DNA of 45,118 nucleotides from Aestuariibacter sp. GS-14 (GTDB lineage: Bacteria; Pseudomonadota; Gammaproteobacteria; Enterobacterales; Alteromonadaceae), in assembly GCF_006494365.1 (NCBI RefSeq), contig NZ_VHIP01000022.1, positions 1-45,118 on the forward strand, given 5' to 3'. The position numbers and the translations under genes were made by a program. Below the pieces are notes generated by a model that was not told the DNA's origin, did not search any database, and was given only the letters and a program-made list of their open reading frames with translations. How positions within the stretch are numbered: the first letter of the stretch is position 1; every line of letters begins with the position of its first letter. Below, piece by piece: positions 1 to 8,725 of the stretch.

Positions 1-71
1 ACCGCTTCACATAAGGCTTTCGCTTTATGCCGGGAAGTTGCTTTTCGGCGTTCCCCGTTGAAGTGGGGCGC

Positions 72-99
72 ATTTTACGCATCCTGAAATTAACGTCAA
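72..99 (-). promoter_or_regulatory. Strong sigma-70 promoter, probably for an rRNA or other stable RNA operon lying off the left edge
   Basis: On the minus strand there is TTGACG (99-94), a 16-bp spacer and TAAAAT (77-72), followed by a GC-rich discriminator (GCGCCCC). Upstream (about 100-122) is an A/T-rich tract resembling an UP element. The transcript would run leftward out of the window and begin with short GC-rich hairpins. Near-consensus boxes, an UP element and a GC-rich discriminator are typical of stringently controlled rRNA promoters. No structural RNA is visible inside the window, so the rRNA assignment is inference. Confidence 0.6.
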
Positions 100-122
100 C
101 AGCTATTTTAAAAAAACATAAA

Positions 123-148
123 AAAACGCGACCGTTTGGTCGCGTTTT
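123..148 (-). terminator. Rho-independent terminator of pssA
   Basis: An 11-bp stem (AAAACGCGACC, 123-133) pairs with GGTCGCGTTTT (138-148) around a GTTT loop. Read on the minus strand it is followed by a run of T residues (the A tract near 117-122). It lies about 40 bases after the pssA stop codon. Confidence 0.85.
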
Positions 149-186
149 ATACAAATCAGCCAACATCGTTCAATTTACAATCAACT

Positions 187-1068
187 TTATTGGTTTGATG
201 AACCTTTTACTTCTTTATTCTGAACTGCTGATGCACTTTCTTGAGAATCTATTGTACTTTCACTTTCAGCTGATTCGCCATTTTCTGCTTTTACTTTTTG
301 TGACTCAGCATTATTAAAATCGGCATCGTCGATTTGATCACCCACCACATCATTCAGCGTCACTTTGTCGACGGTTCTAAATGTATTGATTGGTCCGGCC
401 ATCGCGTACAAAGCAAATACTATAAACAGTACAAGAGCGGGTTCAGTTGCTACAACAATAAATACCAGCAATATGAGTAACAATGCTACGAATGGTACTT
501 TCCCGTGCCAGTTCACTTCTTTAAAGCTGTTATATTTGAAGTTACTTACCATTAATAACCCTGCAAGGCCGGTAATAAGTGCCACAATAATACCAATACT
601 GTTACCATCTATACCGTACTCAACACCCAGCCAAACAAATCCACTCACCACAGCAGCGGCTGCCGGACTGGCTAAGCCCTGGAAGTAACGCTTATCTGCA
701 ATGCCAATTTGAGTGTTAAATCGGGCCAGTCTTAATGCTGCACCAGCTACATATATAAAGGCGGCAAACCAACCAAACTTACCAAGCTCACTTAAGCCCC
801 AGTTATAAGCAACCAACGCAGGCGCCATACCAAATGACACCATGTCAGCCATAGAATCATATTCCGCACCAAAATCACTTTGCGTATTGGTGATCCTGGC
901 AACACGTCCATCCAGACCATCGAAAATCATGGCTACAAATATCGCTACTGCTGCCGCTTCAAATTTACCATTCATGGAAGATACAATGGCAAAGAAGCCC
1001 GAGAAGAGTCCGGCGGTAGTTAACAGGTTAGGTAATAAATAAATACCTTTGCGTTTACTTTCTGTCAT
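187..1068 (-). CDS. pssA: CDP-diacylglycerol--serine O-phosphatidyltransferase
   Basis: An integral membrane enzyme that makes phosphatidylserine from CDP-diacylglycerol and L-serine, the committed step toward phosphatidylethanolamine. The CDP-alcohol phosphatidyltransferase signature is complete: the pattern DG-x2-AR-x8-G-x3-D-x3-D is visible at about residues 53-75 (DGRVAR ... GAEYDSMAD). Several hydrophobic segments follow, to about residue 225. The last ~65 residues are an acidic, Ser/Glu-rich, probably disordered cytoplasmic tail, which looks longer than in minimal homologues. The start is supported by AGGGA upstream of ATG. The gene is monocistronic, with its own terminator downstream, and is divergent from the surface-protein gene. 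Confidence 0.93.
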   Translation of the reverse strand: MTESKRKGIYLLPNLLTTAGLFSGFFAIVSSMNGKFEAAAVAIFVAMIFDGLDGRVARITNTQSDFGAEYDSMADMVSFGMAPALVAYNWGLSELGKFGWFAAFIYVAGAALRLARFNTQIGIADKRYFQGLASPAAAAVVSGFVWLGVEYGIDGNSIGIIVALITGLAGLLMVSNFKYNSFKEVNWHGKVPFVALLLILLVFIVVATEPALVLFIVFALYAMAGPINTFRTVDKVTLNDVVGDQIDDADFNNAESQKVKAENGESAESESTIDSQESASAVQNKEVKGSSNQ

Positions 1069-1265
1069 AGGGGTCCCTAGTGATAAATTCCGTCACATTA
1101 TTCCATACTCTTTATGGAGTTGCCTTTAGATTTTTACATCCCCGCCAGTTAAACAATAACAGGGTATTAAGCACCATACCTTAAAGCGTCACGTGTTCGT
1201 TTAGTATTCACGTTAACTAACTGCTGATGGAATCGCCATGTTGAAGTGCTTTCTCATCAACGGAC

Positions 1266-1303
1266 TGTCAATATTCTTTACATTACAGTAAATTATACTG
1301 ACA
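1266..1303. promoter_or_regulatory. 38-bp near-palindrome, candidate activator (enhancer) binding site
   Basis: Outer arms TGTCA (1266-1270) and TGACA (1299-1303) enclose inner arms TTTAC and GTAAA, with further symmetric ATA/TAT bases between them. The centre lies about 86 bases upstream of the start point predicted from the sigma-54-type promoter at 1345-1360, a usual distance for an NtrC-family enhancer. Which protein binds is not shown by the sequence. Confidence 0.45.
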
Positions 1304-1344
1304 CAACACGTCTTATCCTTCTGTAAATTATGGATATTTTATTT

Positions 1345-1360
1345 TGGTCCGCATTTTGCT
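1345..1360 (+). promoter_or_regulatory. Sigma-54 (RpoN) type -24/-12 promoter of the surface-protein gene
   Basis: TGGTCCG-CATT-TTGCT matches the consensus TGGCACG-N4-TTGCW at the invariant GG (1346-1347) and GC (1358-1359), which are exactly 10 bases apart; TGG, the final CG and TTGCT also match. The start point would be near 1371, giving a short leader before the ribosome site GAGGAA and the ATG at 1406. The 337-base gap 1069-1405 otherwise holds only the palindrome at 1266-1303 and the pssA promoter region. Confidence 0.6.
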
Positions 1361-1405
1361 TTACTGCTATAGCAAGAATGTGTTGTTTTAATGAGGAAGT
1401 AGTAT

Positions 1406-2332
1406 ATGTGGTATTCTCTTAGGAAAACCGCACTGTATATCGGTACGCTAAGCGTGCTGTTATCTGGTGCTGCAATGGCAACAGGAAGCCATAGTTCAGG
1501 TGGTAGTTCCTGTTCAACAAGTGGTGGTAGCCAACCGTCTACGCCTGTATGCGATAGTTGGGGTGATGCTCTCATTTATGATCTTTACCTTGAATCTACC
1601 AACAGCGAAAATGTTGATTACGGCTGGACTACAACTGGTAGTTCTGTAGTAATCGATGGTGTTGGTATCAAGGTTTCAGGCTGGTCTGATACTGGGGACG
1701 CAGCAGGAACTGATGCAACTGTTGAAGAAGCAAATTTTGTTGATGCTGGTCCATGGTATAATTCTGCGACCAATACAACCGGTTATGGCATGTACAATGC
1801 TGATGAAATCAGCTTTGACCGAGTAGGTGACTATCACGCGATAGATAACTATGGAAATTGGGACGATACCGACATGGTGTTGTTGTCTTTTTCTGAAGCA
1901 GTGTCTTTAACTGGTGCGACTTTTAGTTGGGCCGAAAATAATGGTGTTGAACAAGAAGTAACAGCTGTTGGCTTAACCGATATTTCGGCACTTACTGGTG
2001 GAAATTCAACCTGGGCATCTATTGCATCGTCTTTCGTGGCAGCGAACACGGCTGGTAGTTTCATCATAGAAAAATGTGATGATGTATTTCAATCTACTTT
2101 TACCACTACTGGAACAGCCCAGTACTGGCTGGTTGGTGCATACAACGCAGCTTTCGCCTATGTTGATGGATTTAAGAAGAACGATGCATTCAAACTTGCT
2201 TCGATTGGCTTCACCAAAGAAACCAAAGATGACAACACTGGTGGTTCAGAACCAGTAAATGCACCAGGTACTTTTGCTCTGCTGATCCTTGCTGGCGCAT
2301 ACGCTGGATGGCGTCGTAAGCAACAAGCGTAA
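1406..2332 (+). CDS. Exosortase-dependent (PEP-CTERM-like) surface protein, XDP1-like
   Basis: A predicted secreted protein of 308 residues. It has an N-terminal signal peptide (hydrophobic core about 8-24, ending GAAMA) and a Ser/Gly-rich, Cys-containing stretch at about 27-50. A beta-rich body follows, and the C-terminus shows the tripartite sorting signal: a short VNAPGT motif, a hydrophobic helix (FALLILAGAYAGW) and a basic RRK end. The APGT box replaces the classical PEP motif. Body motifs such as VSGWSDT, DMVLLSF and YWLVGAYN resemble the group named exosortase-dependent surface protein XDP1 in marine gammaproteobacteria (from memory). It would be cut by an exosortase that is not in this window. 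A good RBS (GAGGAA) and a sigma-54-type promoter precede it. Its function at the surface is unknown. Confidence 0.75.
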   Translation: MWYSLRKTALYIGTLSVLLSGAAMATGSHSSGGSSCSTSGGSQPSTPVCDSWGDALIYDLYLESTNSENVDYGWTTTGSSVVIDGVGIKVSGWSDTGDAAGTDATVEEANFVDAGPWYNSATNTTGYGMYNADEISFDRVGDYHAIDNYGNWDDTDMVLLSFSEAVSLTGATFSWAENNGVEQEVTAVGLTDISALTGGNSTWASIASSFVAANTAGSFIIEKCDDVFQSTFTTTGTAQYWLVGAYNAAFAYVDGFKKNDAFKLASIGFTKETKDDNTGGSEPVNAPGTFALLILAGAYAGWRRKQQA

Positions 2333-2357
2333 CAGCACAATCCCAGTTCTTATTATT

Positions 2358-2382
2358 AAAGGTGGCATTTGCCACCTTTTTT
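2358..2382 (+). terminator. Rho-independent terminator of the surface-protein gene
   Basis: GGTGGC (2361-2366), loop ATTT, GCCACC (2371-2376) and six T residues; AAA before the stem extends the pairing. It lies 25 bases after the stop codon, so the following TPR gene needs its own promoter or readthrough. Confidence 0.88.
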
Positions 2383-2425
2383 GTACACAATCTTAATCAT
2401 CGATCTGAAAACTATACAAATAATT

Positions 2426-5215
2426 ATGCGCATTCTTCAGGTTCCACTGTTAACCATTGGTATTTTATCGTCTTCCCATTTGCTGGCCAGTTCAGAGGAT
2501 GATTATGAAAAGGCCCTTAAAGCCTATAATCTCGCTCAATATGATGAAGCTTTTATTCATTTGAAGAACAGCCTGAAACAGGATGGAGACAATCTGGCTG
2601 CGAAGATATTGATGGGAAAAATTCTGCTGATTAACGGCTATTTAGCTGCCGCTGAAGCAGAATTTTACGAATCACTTGATCAGGGTGCTGATATAAACAT
2701 AGTGGCTGAGCCACTTGGCAATGCGCTGCTATTCCAAAACAAATACGAAAAGGTGATTAATTTAACCGAAGCCGATAAATTGGTTGGCGAACAGAAAGTA
2801 AAATGGCTGCAAATAAGAGCCAGTGCCTGTATCAGGCTGAACCGCTTCGACTGCGCAGTAAAAGCGTATAATGATAGTCTGGCTATCCAGCCCGGCTATA
2901 CTCAAAGCTTAAATGGCCTTGCCTCCGTTGCTTTGTTTGAAGAACGCTTCACTGATGCAAAATCTTTTTTAGACAAGGCCTTTGAAACCACTCAGGACGA
3001 TGCAACCAGTTGGCGGTTAAAAGGTCAGTTAGCACATGCTCAGGGCGATTTTGATACTGCCATAGACAGTTTGCAACGGGCGCTAAAATTAAATCCGGAA
3101 GATCCCAATACACTTCGCAAACTTGCTGATATTTATCTTGAAAGTAACGACTACGACAGCGCGCGTGCGTTCGTGGATGAAATCATTGGAAAAACGCCAA
3201 ATGATCCGCTGGCGATCCTGCTGAGCAGTTGGCTTGAAAGTAAAGACAAAGAAAAGCTGGTTAGTAACGAAAAGCTCGAACAATTGAACGAAATTATGAG
3301 CAGCCTGGCACCCGAAATCATTGCTGAGCAACCCGTGTTACTTTACATCAGTGGTTTAACCGCATTTTTCCATGGAAATACCGAACAAGCCGCAAAAGAC
3401 TTTTCACAATATTTGTTGAAGAAGCCGAATGATATTCAGGCCATCGTGTTATTGGCGCGCACATATCTGCTTACCCAGCAAAACAAGCAGGCTATGCTGT
3501 TGCTGGAGAAACACGAAGACAAATTATTAGACAATATGGATGCTTCTTTGTTGTTGGGCGATTTGTATTTAAAACAAAACCGGGCGTTTAAAGCACAAAA
3601 GTTAGTTGACGATCTGGTAGACAAATATCCAACCGACTCCAAGGTAAAACTCTTTCAGATACGCTTAATGGCAGCAAGGGGTAAACAACAGGAAGCGCTC
3701 GCTTATCTGGATCAGAATTACCCACAGAACAGTAAAAATATTACCTTCCTGTTTACTTACAGCATGATGAAATTACAAGCCGAACAGGAACTGGATGCGC
3801 TGCAAGGCGCAGAAGCCATGCTGGCTATTTATCCGGAAGAACCGGAGTTTCTGAACTTAAAAGCCGGTATTCTCATTCGATTGAAACGCTACGACGAAGC
3901 ACTGGATGTGTTATCGCTAGCCCTCGATAAAGATCCAACGTTATTTGCAGGCAAGTTTAACCGCGCCGCAATTTTAAGCAGAAAGCGTGACTTTGAAGGT
4001 TCAAATGCATTAATTGAGGAATTGCTTTCTCTGTCACCAAAGCATCCACAAACGTTGCTGTTAAAGGCGCATAATCTTGTTGAACTTAACAACATAGAAA
4101 AAGCAATAAACCTATACAACGACATATTGGTGCTCAACACCGGTTACAGTTATGCAAGGTATGAATTAGCTAAATTGCATGAGCGTATCAGAGACTTTGA
4201 TCAGGCTATTTATCATGTGGATCGCTTGTTGGTTGAGGACTTCGATAATCCTGAGTACCTGTTGTTTAAGGCGTCAGTGTACATTCAGAAGCGCAATGTA
4301 CTGGAAGCACAAAAGACCCTGTCTATCGTTACGCACTTTACGCAAAACTCTATTGAATTCTTAATTCAGCAGAGTCAGCTTCAACAGGCTGTTGGTGATA
4401 ACGAAGCTGCGTTAGCTTCTCTGCAACGCGCAATTGAACTCGCTCCGGACAGCACAGCAATTAAACTTGATAAGATTCGCCTGCATATTCAAACGCGGGA
4501 ACTGGAGACGGCCAAATCCATGCTTGTTGCCCTGGCAAAGGACAACAAAGACAACCCCAATTACTGGTTAATTCAGGCCATGTATGACGATGCAACTGAA
4601 TCACGGGATAAAGCCACAGCAAGTTTAAAACGCGCATTGGAATTAGACAGAAACTTCCATAAAGCGCTGTTAATGCTGCATAACCTTGCGATTATAGGGA
4701 ATGATAAACAAACGTTTGTTACCGAAGCGGAAAAAGTAATAGCTGCCTCGCCTAAAAATGTACTGGCGACAAATCTACTGGCGCAGTTCCATTTCATACA
4801 GCAAAATTTTGAACAAGCATCCATTCTGTACAATCAGTTACTTGAGCAGGAAACTACCTTTAATAAAGCAGAAGTGCTGAATAAACTTGCGATCATGCAG
4901 TTAGACAGCAACCTCAATCAGGCTGAAACCTATATTAAACAAGCATTTGAGCTGAATGAAAGCAGCCCGGATATTCTGGATACCTATGGATGGATTTTAG
5001 TGCAAACAAATAAGCTGGAAGAAGGACTTGGATTGTTGCGTCGTGCCTTTGCCCGAGATGCTAACAATCCTGAAATTCGTTATCACATTGGATACGCGTT
5101 GGTTAAACTGGACAGATACGAAGAAGCGATTGAAGAGCTTACTCAGGCAGTAGAAGTGAATCGCCCGTTTTACAACCGGCAAAAGGCCCGTGAGCTGCTT
5201 GAGTCAATCAGATAG
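2426..5215 (+). CDS. Large TPR-repeat protein, PrsT-like (PEP-CTERM/exosortase system)
   Basis: A 929-residue protein that starts with a signal peptide (MRILQVPLLTIGILSSSHLLAS) and then consists almost entirely of tetratricopeptide repeats from about residue 25 to the end, such as DYEKALKAYNLAQYDEAF near the start and NPEIRYHIGYALVKLDRYEE near the end. This size and make-up matches the PEP-CTERM system TPR protein PrsT, thought to act in the periplasm in surface-protein or exopolysaccharide export. The neighbouring exosortase substrate supports that reading. I chose ATG 2426 because an upstream in-frame TTG at 2369 lies inside the preceding terminator and would put 19 residues before the signal peptide. 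Its RBS is weak. A generic TPR protein remains possible. Confidence 0.72.
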   Translation: MRILQVPLLTIGILSSSHLLASSEDDYEKALKAYNLAQYDEAFIHLKNSLKQDGDNLAAKILMGKILLINGYLAAAEAEFYESLDQGADINIVAEPLGNALLFQNKYEKVINLTEADKLVGEQKVKWLQIRASACIRLNRFDCAVKAYNDSLAIQPGYTQSLNGLASVALFEERFTDAKSFLDKAFETTQDDATSWRLKGQLAHAQGDFDTAIDSLQRALKLNPEDPNTLRKLADIYLESNDYDSARAFVDEIIGKTPNDPLAILLSSWLESKDKEKLVSNEKLEQLNEIMSSLAPEIIAEQPVLLYISGLTAFFHGNTEQAAKDFSQYLLKKPNDIQAIVLLARTYLLTQQNKQAMLLLEKHEDKLLDNMDASLLLGDLYLKQNRAFKAQKLVDDLVDKYPTDSKVKLFQIRLMAARGKQQEALAYLDQNYPQNSKNITFLFTYSMMKLQAEQELDALQGAEAMLAIYPEEPEFLNLKAGILIRLKRYDEALDVLSLALDKDPTLFAGKFNRAAILSRKRDFEGSNALIEELLSLSPKHPQTLLLKAHNLVELNNIEKAINLYNDILVLNTGYSYARYELAKLHERIRDFDQAIYHVDRLLVEDFDNPEYLLFKASVYIQKRNVLEAQKTLSIVTHFTQNSIEFLIQQSQLQQAVGDNEAALASLQRAIELAPDSTAIKLDKIRLHIQTRELETAKSMLVALAKDNKDNPNYWLIQAMYDDATESRDKATASLKRALELDRNFHKALLMLHNLAIIGNDKQTFVTEAEKVIAASPKNVLATNLLAQFHFIQQNFEQASILYNQLLEQETTFNKAEVLNKLAIMQLDSNLNQAETYIKQAFELNESSPDILDTYGWILVQTNKLEEGLGLLRRAFARDANNPEIRYHIGYALVKLDRYEEAIEELTQAVEVNRPFYNRQKARELLESIR

Positions 5216-5231
5216 TATTGTTATAAAAACG

Positions 5232-5261
5232 AAAACGCCGGCTTGAGTACGCCGGCGTTTT
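5232..5261. terminator. Bidirectional terminator between the convergent TPR gene and clpB
   Basis: AAAACGCCGGC (5232-5242) pairs with GCCGGCGTTTT (5251-5261) across an 8-base loop. There are T residues on the plus-strand exit and A residues on the other side, so it can serve both converging genes. Confidence 0.88.
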
Positions 5262-5281
5262 TATTTTGAGCCCTGAATGGA

Positions 5282-7852
5282 TCAGATAATCAGCAGGTTA
5301 TCGCCATCTACATCTATTCGAATAGTAGATTCTGGCATTATTGTCCCTGCTAATAATTGCTGGGCCAGCGGGTTTTCAATCTGGGTTTGAATAGCCCGTT
5401 TCAGCGGTCTTGCACCAAATACCGGATCGAATCCGGCATCGGCAAGTTTATCCATGGCCGACGCTGACAATTCCAGTTTGTAGCCTTTATCAGCTAAACG
5501 TGCCCGTAGTGACGCCAACTGGATTTTAGCAATCGACTTAATCTGCTCTTTACCCAGCGGGTGGAATACCACGATGTCATCAACCCGGTTAATAAACTCA
5601 GGCCGGAAATGCTGCCCTACTACGCTCATTACCATCGACTTCATTTCGTCGTACTGACTTTCCTGATGCTTGTCCTGAATGATATCCGAGCCTAAATTAG
5701 AGGTCATGATCACAACAGTATTTTTAAAATCGACCGTGCGTCCTTGTCCATCGGTTAAACGCCCGTCATCCAGCACCTGAAGCAGAATATTAAACACGTC
5801 CGGATGCGCTTTTTCAACTTCATCCAACAGAATAACTGAGTACGGCTTGCGACGTACGGCTTCGGTAAGATACCCACCTTCTTCGTAACCTACATAACCA
5901 GGAGGCGCACCAACTAGTCTTGCAACAGAGTGCTTCTCCATAAATTCAGACATATCAATGCGGATCATGGCATCTTCAGTATCGAACATAAAACCCGCAA
6001 GTGACTTACACAGTTCAGTTTTACCTACCCCGGTTGGCCCCAGGAAGAGGAACGAACCGATTGGGCGATTCGGATCAGCGAGACCTGCCCGTGAACGTCG
6101 AATGGCATTCGATACAGCGGTTACTGCTTCTTGCTGTCCGACTACGCGTTTGTGCAGCACGTCTTCCATGCGAAGCAACTTGTCGCGCTCACCTTCGAGC
6201 ATTTTGGCTACCGGTATGCCAGTCCATTTAGACAGTACCTCGGCAATTTCCGCATCCGTTACTTTATTCTTTAACAACAAGGTTTCGCGGGTTTCGTTTT
6301 CTGCGGCTTTCTCGAGCTTCATTTCTAACTCGGGAATACGGCCATACTGCAACTCAGACATGCGATTTAAATCAGACGCACGACGCGCAATTTCTAAATC
6401 CAGCTTGGCTTGTTCCAATTCAGATTTAATGGATTGCGTGCCCTGCATGGCTTCTTTTTCGTCTTTCCAGATTTTCTCCAGTTCCGAAAACTTCAGCTCA
6501 GCCTGTTCACGCTCCAGTTCGATCATTTCTAACCGCTTATGGCTGGCATCGTCGGTTTCTTTGGCAAGCGCTTGTTCTTCCAGCTTCCACTGGATAATTC
6601 TACGTTCCAGACGATCCATTTCTTCTGGCTTGGAGTCAATTTGCAAGCGAATGCTTGAGGCAGCTTCGTCAATCAAATCAATGGCTTTATCAGGTAACTG
6701 GCGATCGCTGATGTAGCGATGAGACAAGGTCGCGGCTGCTACAATGGCCGGATCGGTAATGTCTACTGAATGGTGAAGTTCATAACGCTCTTTCAAGCCA
6801 CGCAGAATAGCAATAGTGTCTTCAACACTTGGTTCATTTACCAGCACTTTCTGGAAACGGCGCTCCAGCGCCGCGTCTTTTTCAATGTATTGGCGATATT
6901 CATCCAGTGTCGTTGCGCCTACGCAGTGTAATTCGCCACGCGCCAGTGCGGGTTTCAACATGTTGCCTGCATCCATCGCACCGTCTGATTTACCCGCCCC
7001 CACCATTGTGTGAAGTTCGTCGATGAACAAAATAACCCGGCCTTCTTCCTTAGAGAGTTCATTCAATACCGCTTTTAAACGTTCTTCAAACTCACCCCGG
7101 TATTTAGCACCGGCTACCAGCGCGCCCATATCGAGTGACAACACGCGCTTGTTCTTTAGTCCCTCTGGCACTTCACCATTAATGATCCGTTGTGCTAACC
7201 CTTCCACAATGGCCGTTTTACCCACACCAGGCTCACCAATCAGCACCGGATTATTCTTAGTACGGCGCTGTAGTACCTGAATCGTTCTGCGTATCTCATC
7301 ATCGCGGCCGATTACCGGATCTAACTTACCTTGCTCGGCTCGTTCGGTGAGGTCTGTGGTAAATTTTTCCAAAGCCTGGCGCACGTCTTCCGCGTTCGGG
7401 TCGGTTACCTTCTGACCACCACGCATCGTATCAATGGCTTTTTCAATTTTTTCTTTTGTGATCCCCAGCGACTTAAGCATATCGCCGAGCCGGCCTTTAT
7501 CCTGAATGGCGGCCAGAACAAAGATTTCAGACGTGATGTAATCGTCTTTGCGTTGCTGTGCAATCTTGTCGCACAGGTTTAGCAGCACTACTGATTCTTT
7601 ACCCAACTGAACATCACCACCGATGCCATCTACTCTTGGCAGGCGATCAATAGCTTCAGCAAGGGCTGAACGCAGCGCATTAACGTTAATATTGGCCGAG
7701 TCCAGTAATAAACGCACCGAACCACCCTGTTGATTCAGTAATGCGGTCATTAAATGTACTGGCTCGATGAACTGATGATCTCTGCCCAATGCAAGAGACT
7801 GCGCATCAGAGATCGCAATCTGGAACTTGCTGGTAAATCTGTCTAAACGCAT
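5282..7852 (-). CDS. clpB: ATP-dependent disaggregase ClpB (Hsp100)
   Basis: Hexameric AAA+ chaperone that threads aggregated proteins through its pore together with DnaK. At 856 residues it has the usual ClpB length. Order of domains: N-terminal Clp repeat domain (1-145), first AAA+ domain with Walker A GEPGVGKT (206-213) and Walker B FIDELH, a coiled-coil middle domain (about 400-530), second AAA+ domain with GPTGVGKT and [14 protein letters not shown], then the D2-small domain with [10 protein letters not shown]. All catalytic motifs are intact. ATG 7852 has the RBS AGAGG. It is the last gene of the rluD-pgeF-clpB run, an order also found in E. coli, and has its own heat-shock promoter just upstream. 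Confidence 0.97.
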   Translation of the reverse strand: MRLDRFTSKFQIAISDAQSLALGRDHQFIEPVHLMTALLNQQGGSVRLLLDSANINVNALRSALAEAIDRLPRVDGIGGDVQLGKESVVLLNLCDKIAQQRKDDYITSEIFVLAAIQDKGRLGDMLKSLGITKEKIEKAIDTMRGGQKVTDPNAEDVRQALEKFTTDLTERAEQGKLDPVIGRDDEIRRTIQVLQRRTKNNPVLIGEPGVGKTAIVEGLAQRIINGEVPEGLKNKRVLSLDMGALVAGAKYRGEFEERLKAVLNELSKEEGRVILFIDELHTMVGAGKSDGAMDAGNMLKPALARGELHCVGATTLDEYRQYIEKDAALERRFQKVLVNEPSVEDTIAILRGLKERYELHHSVDITDPAIVAAATLSHRYISDRQLPDKAIDLIDEAASSIRLQIDSKPEEMDRLERRIIQWKLEEQALAKETDDASHKRLEMIELEREQAELKFSELEKIWKDEKEAMQGTQSIKSELEQAKLDLEIARRASDLNRMSELQYGRIPELEMKLEKAAENETRETLLLKNKVTDAEIAEVLSKWTGIPVAKMLEGERDKLLRMEDVLHKRVVGQQEAVTAVSNAIRRSRAGLADPNRPIGSFLFLGPTGVGKTELCKSLAGFMFDTEDAMIRIDMSEFMEKHSVARLVGAPPGYVGYEEGGYLTEAVRRKPYSVILLDEVEKAHPDVFNILLQVLDDGRLTDGQGRTVDFKNTVVIMTSNLGSDIIQDKHQESQYDEMKSMVMSVVGQHFRPEFINRVDDIVVFHPLGKEQIKSIAKIQLASLRARLADKGYKLELSASAMDKLADAGFDPVFGARPLKRAIQTQIENPLAQQLLAGTIMPESTIRIDVDGDNLLII

Positions 7853-7888
7853 AAAACCTCTTTAACAGTGCGTAAAAAACCTTGCTTC

Positions 7889-7919
7889 ATTTATGGGTAT
7901 GACAGAAACAAGATTCAAG
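7889..7919 (-). promoter_or_regulatory. Sigma-32 (RpoH) heat-shock promoter of clpB
   Basis: Minus strand: CTTGAAT (7919-7913), a 15-bp spacer, CCCATAAAT (7897-7889). This fits the sigma-32 consensus CTTGAAA-N13-15-CCCATNT closely and lies about 37 bases before the clpB start codon. clpB is a classic RpoH target in enterobacteria. Confidence 0.85.
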
Positions 7920-7946
7920 CTGACTGCGCAAAAATACGGCAATTTA

Positions 7947-7960
7947 TTGCGCTAGCGCAA
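7947..7960. repeat. Perfect 14-bp palindrome between pgeF and clpB
   Basis: TTGCGCTAGCGCAA reads the same on both strands. It lies 16 bases after the pgeF stop and upstream of the clpB heat-shock promoter. The minus-strand exit has no T run, so it is not a convincing pgeF terminator; it could be an operator or an RNA processing/stability hairpin. Confidence 0.4.
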
Positions 7961-7975
7961 ATTTTTTAGGGCTGA

Positions 7976-8725
7976 CTAAAACGAAGCTGACAGCCCGATA
8001 ACGCTGACAATTCGTCCCGTTTGGGATTCACCTGCATGACATGCCCGGCGATGAGAAAAGAAAAGAGAAGATTGTTGATAAGTACATAGCTGTGACAGCG
8101 AAATATGCCCTACCCCTGCCTGTTCACACTGCAACTGGGCAATACGTGGCAAATCCAGGTAACATTTCGTTGATTTGTGGTGCGGCAGGATAGCGTCGGA
8201 AAATTCAGTAAAGTGACCAGCCATGCTGATATCCACCTCATAGCAGTGCGCACTGATCGCCGGCCCAATCCAGGCTTGCAACACGCCAGGCTCAACATTC
8301 ATAGCATTAATGGTATTGCTAATAATTCCCTGTGCGAGCCCTCTCCATCCTGCATGAATGGCAGCAACAACGGTAGCGTTGTTATCGCATAATAACACAG
8401 GCACACAATCGGCGGTCATTACCGCACAAAACGATTGGCTATCCCGGGCAATCGCGGCGTCGCCGTCATGCTGAACCGATGGCAATTCAATCACAGCACT
8501 GCTATGCGTTTGATTAAGCCAGTGGATCCGATCTGCAAACGGTAACAAACCACGATTTTTGCTTACCGCGTCGGCACTGTCGCCGACGTGGTTTCCTACA
8601 TTCATCGAATCAAACGGCGCAAGGCTTGCACCGCCAATACGGGTAGTACAATAGGCAACCACGCCACGGGGCGTTTGCCATTGCGGGAAAACCAGCGGTG
8701 TTTGACTGTTCAGCTTAGAATTCAT
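7976..8725 (-). CDS. pgeF: Peptidoglycan editing factor PgeF (YfiH; DUF152 copper/zinc oxidoreductase-like fold)
   Basis: A soluble protein of the YfiH/laccase-domain family. In E. coli it hydrolyses UDP-MurNAc linked to a non-canonical first amino acid (L-Ser), keeping peptidoglycan stems correct. Family motifs present: TRIGG, ADCVPVLLCD, AIHAGWRG, GPAISAHCYEV and CTYQQSSLFFSHRR, holding the conserved His and Cys metal/active-site residues. The longest frame begins at a TTG (8764). ATG 8734 and ATG 8725 are more likely; 8725 gives 250 codons, close to the ~243 residues of E. coli YfiH. All these starts overlap the end of rluD, so translation is probably coupled. Start choice is uncertain. 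Confidence 0.9.
   Translation of the reverse strand: MNSKLNSQTPLVFPQWQTPRGVVAYCTTRIGGASLAPFDSMNVGNHVGDSADAVSKNRGLLPFADRIHWLNQTHSSAVIELPSVQHDGDAAIARDSQSFCAVMTADCVPVLLCDNNATVVAAIHAGWRGLAQGIISNTINAMNVEPGVLQAWIGPAISAHCYEVDISMAGHFTEFSDAILPHHKSTKCYLDLPRIAQLQCEQAGVGHISLSQLCTYQQSSLFFSHRRACHAGESQTGRIVSVIGLSASF

Noticed and set aside
2369-2425. Upstream start (TTG) of the TPR protein
   Set aside because: It falls inside the preceding terminator stem and would add residues before a clear signal peptide.
5958-6716. 252-codon plus-strand frame inside clpB
   Set aside because: It is antisense to the conserved ClpB domains, has Ser/Arg-rich composition typical of a reverse-frame artefact, and has no RBS or homologue I recognise.
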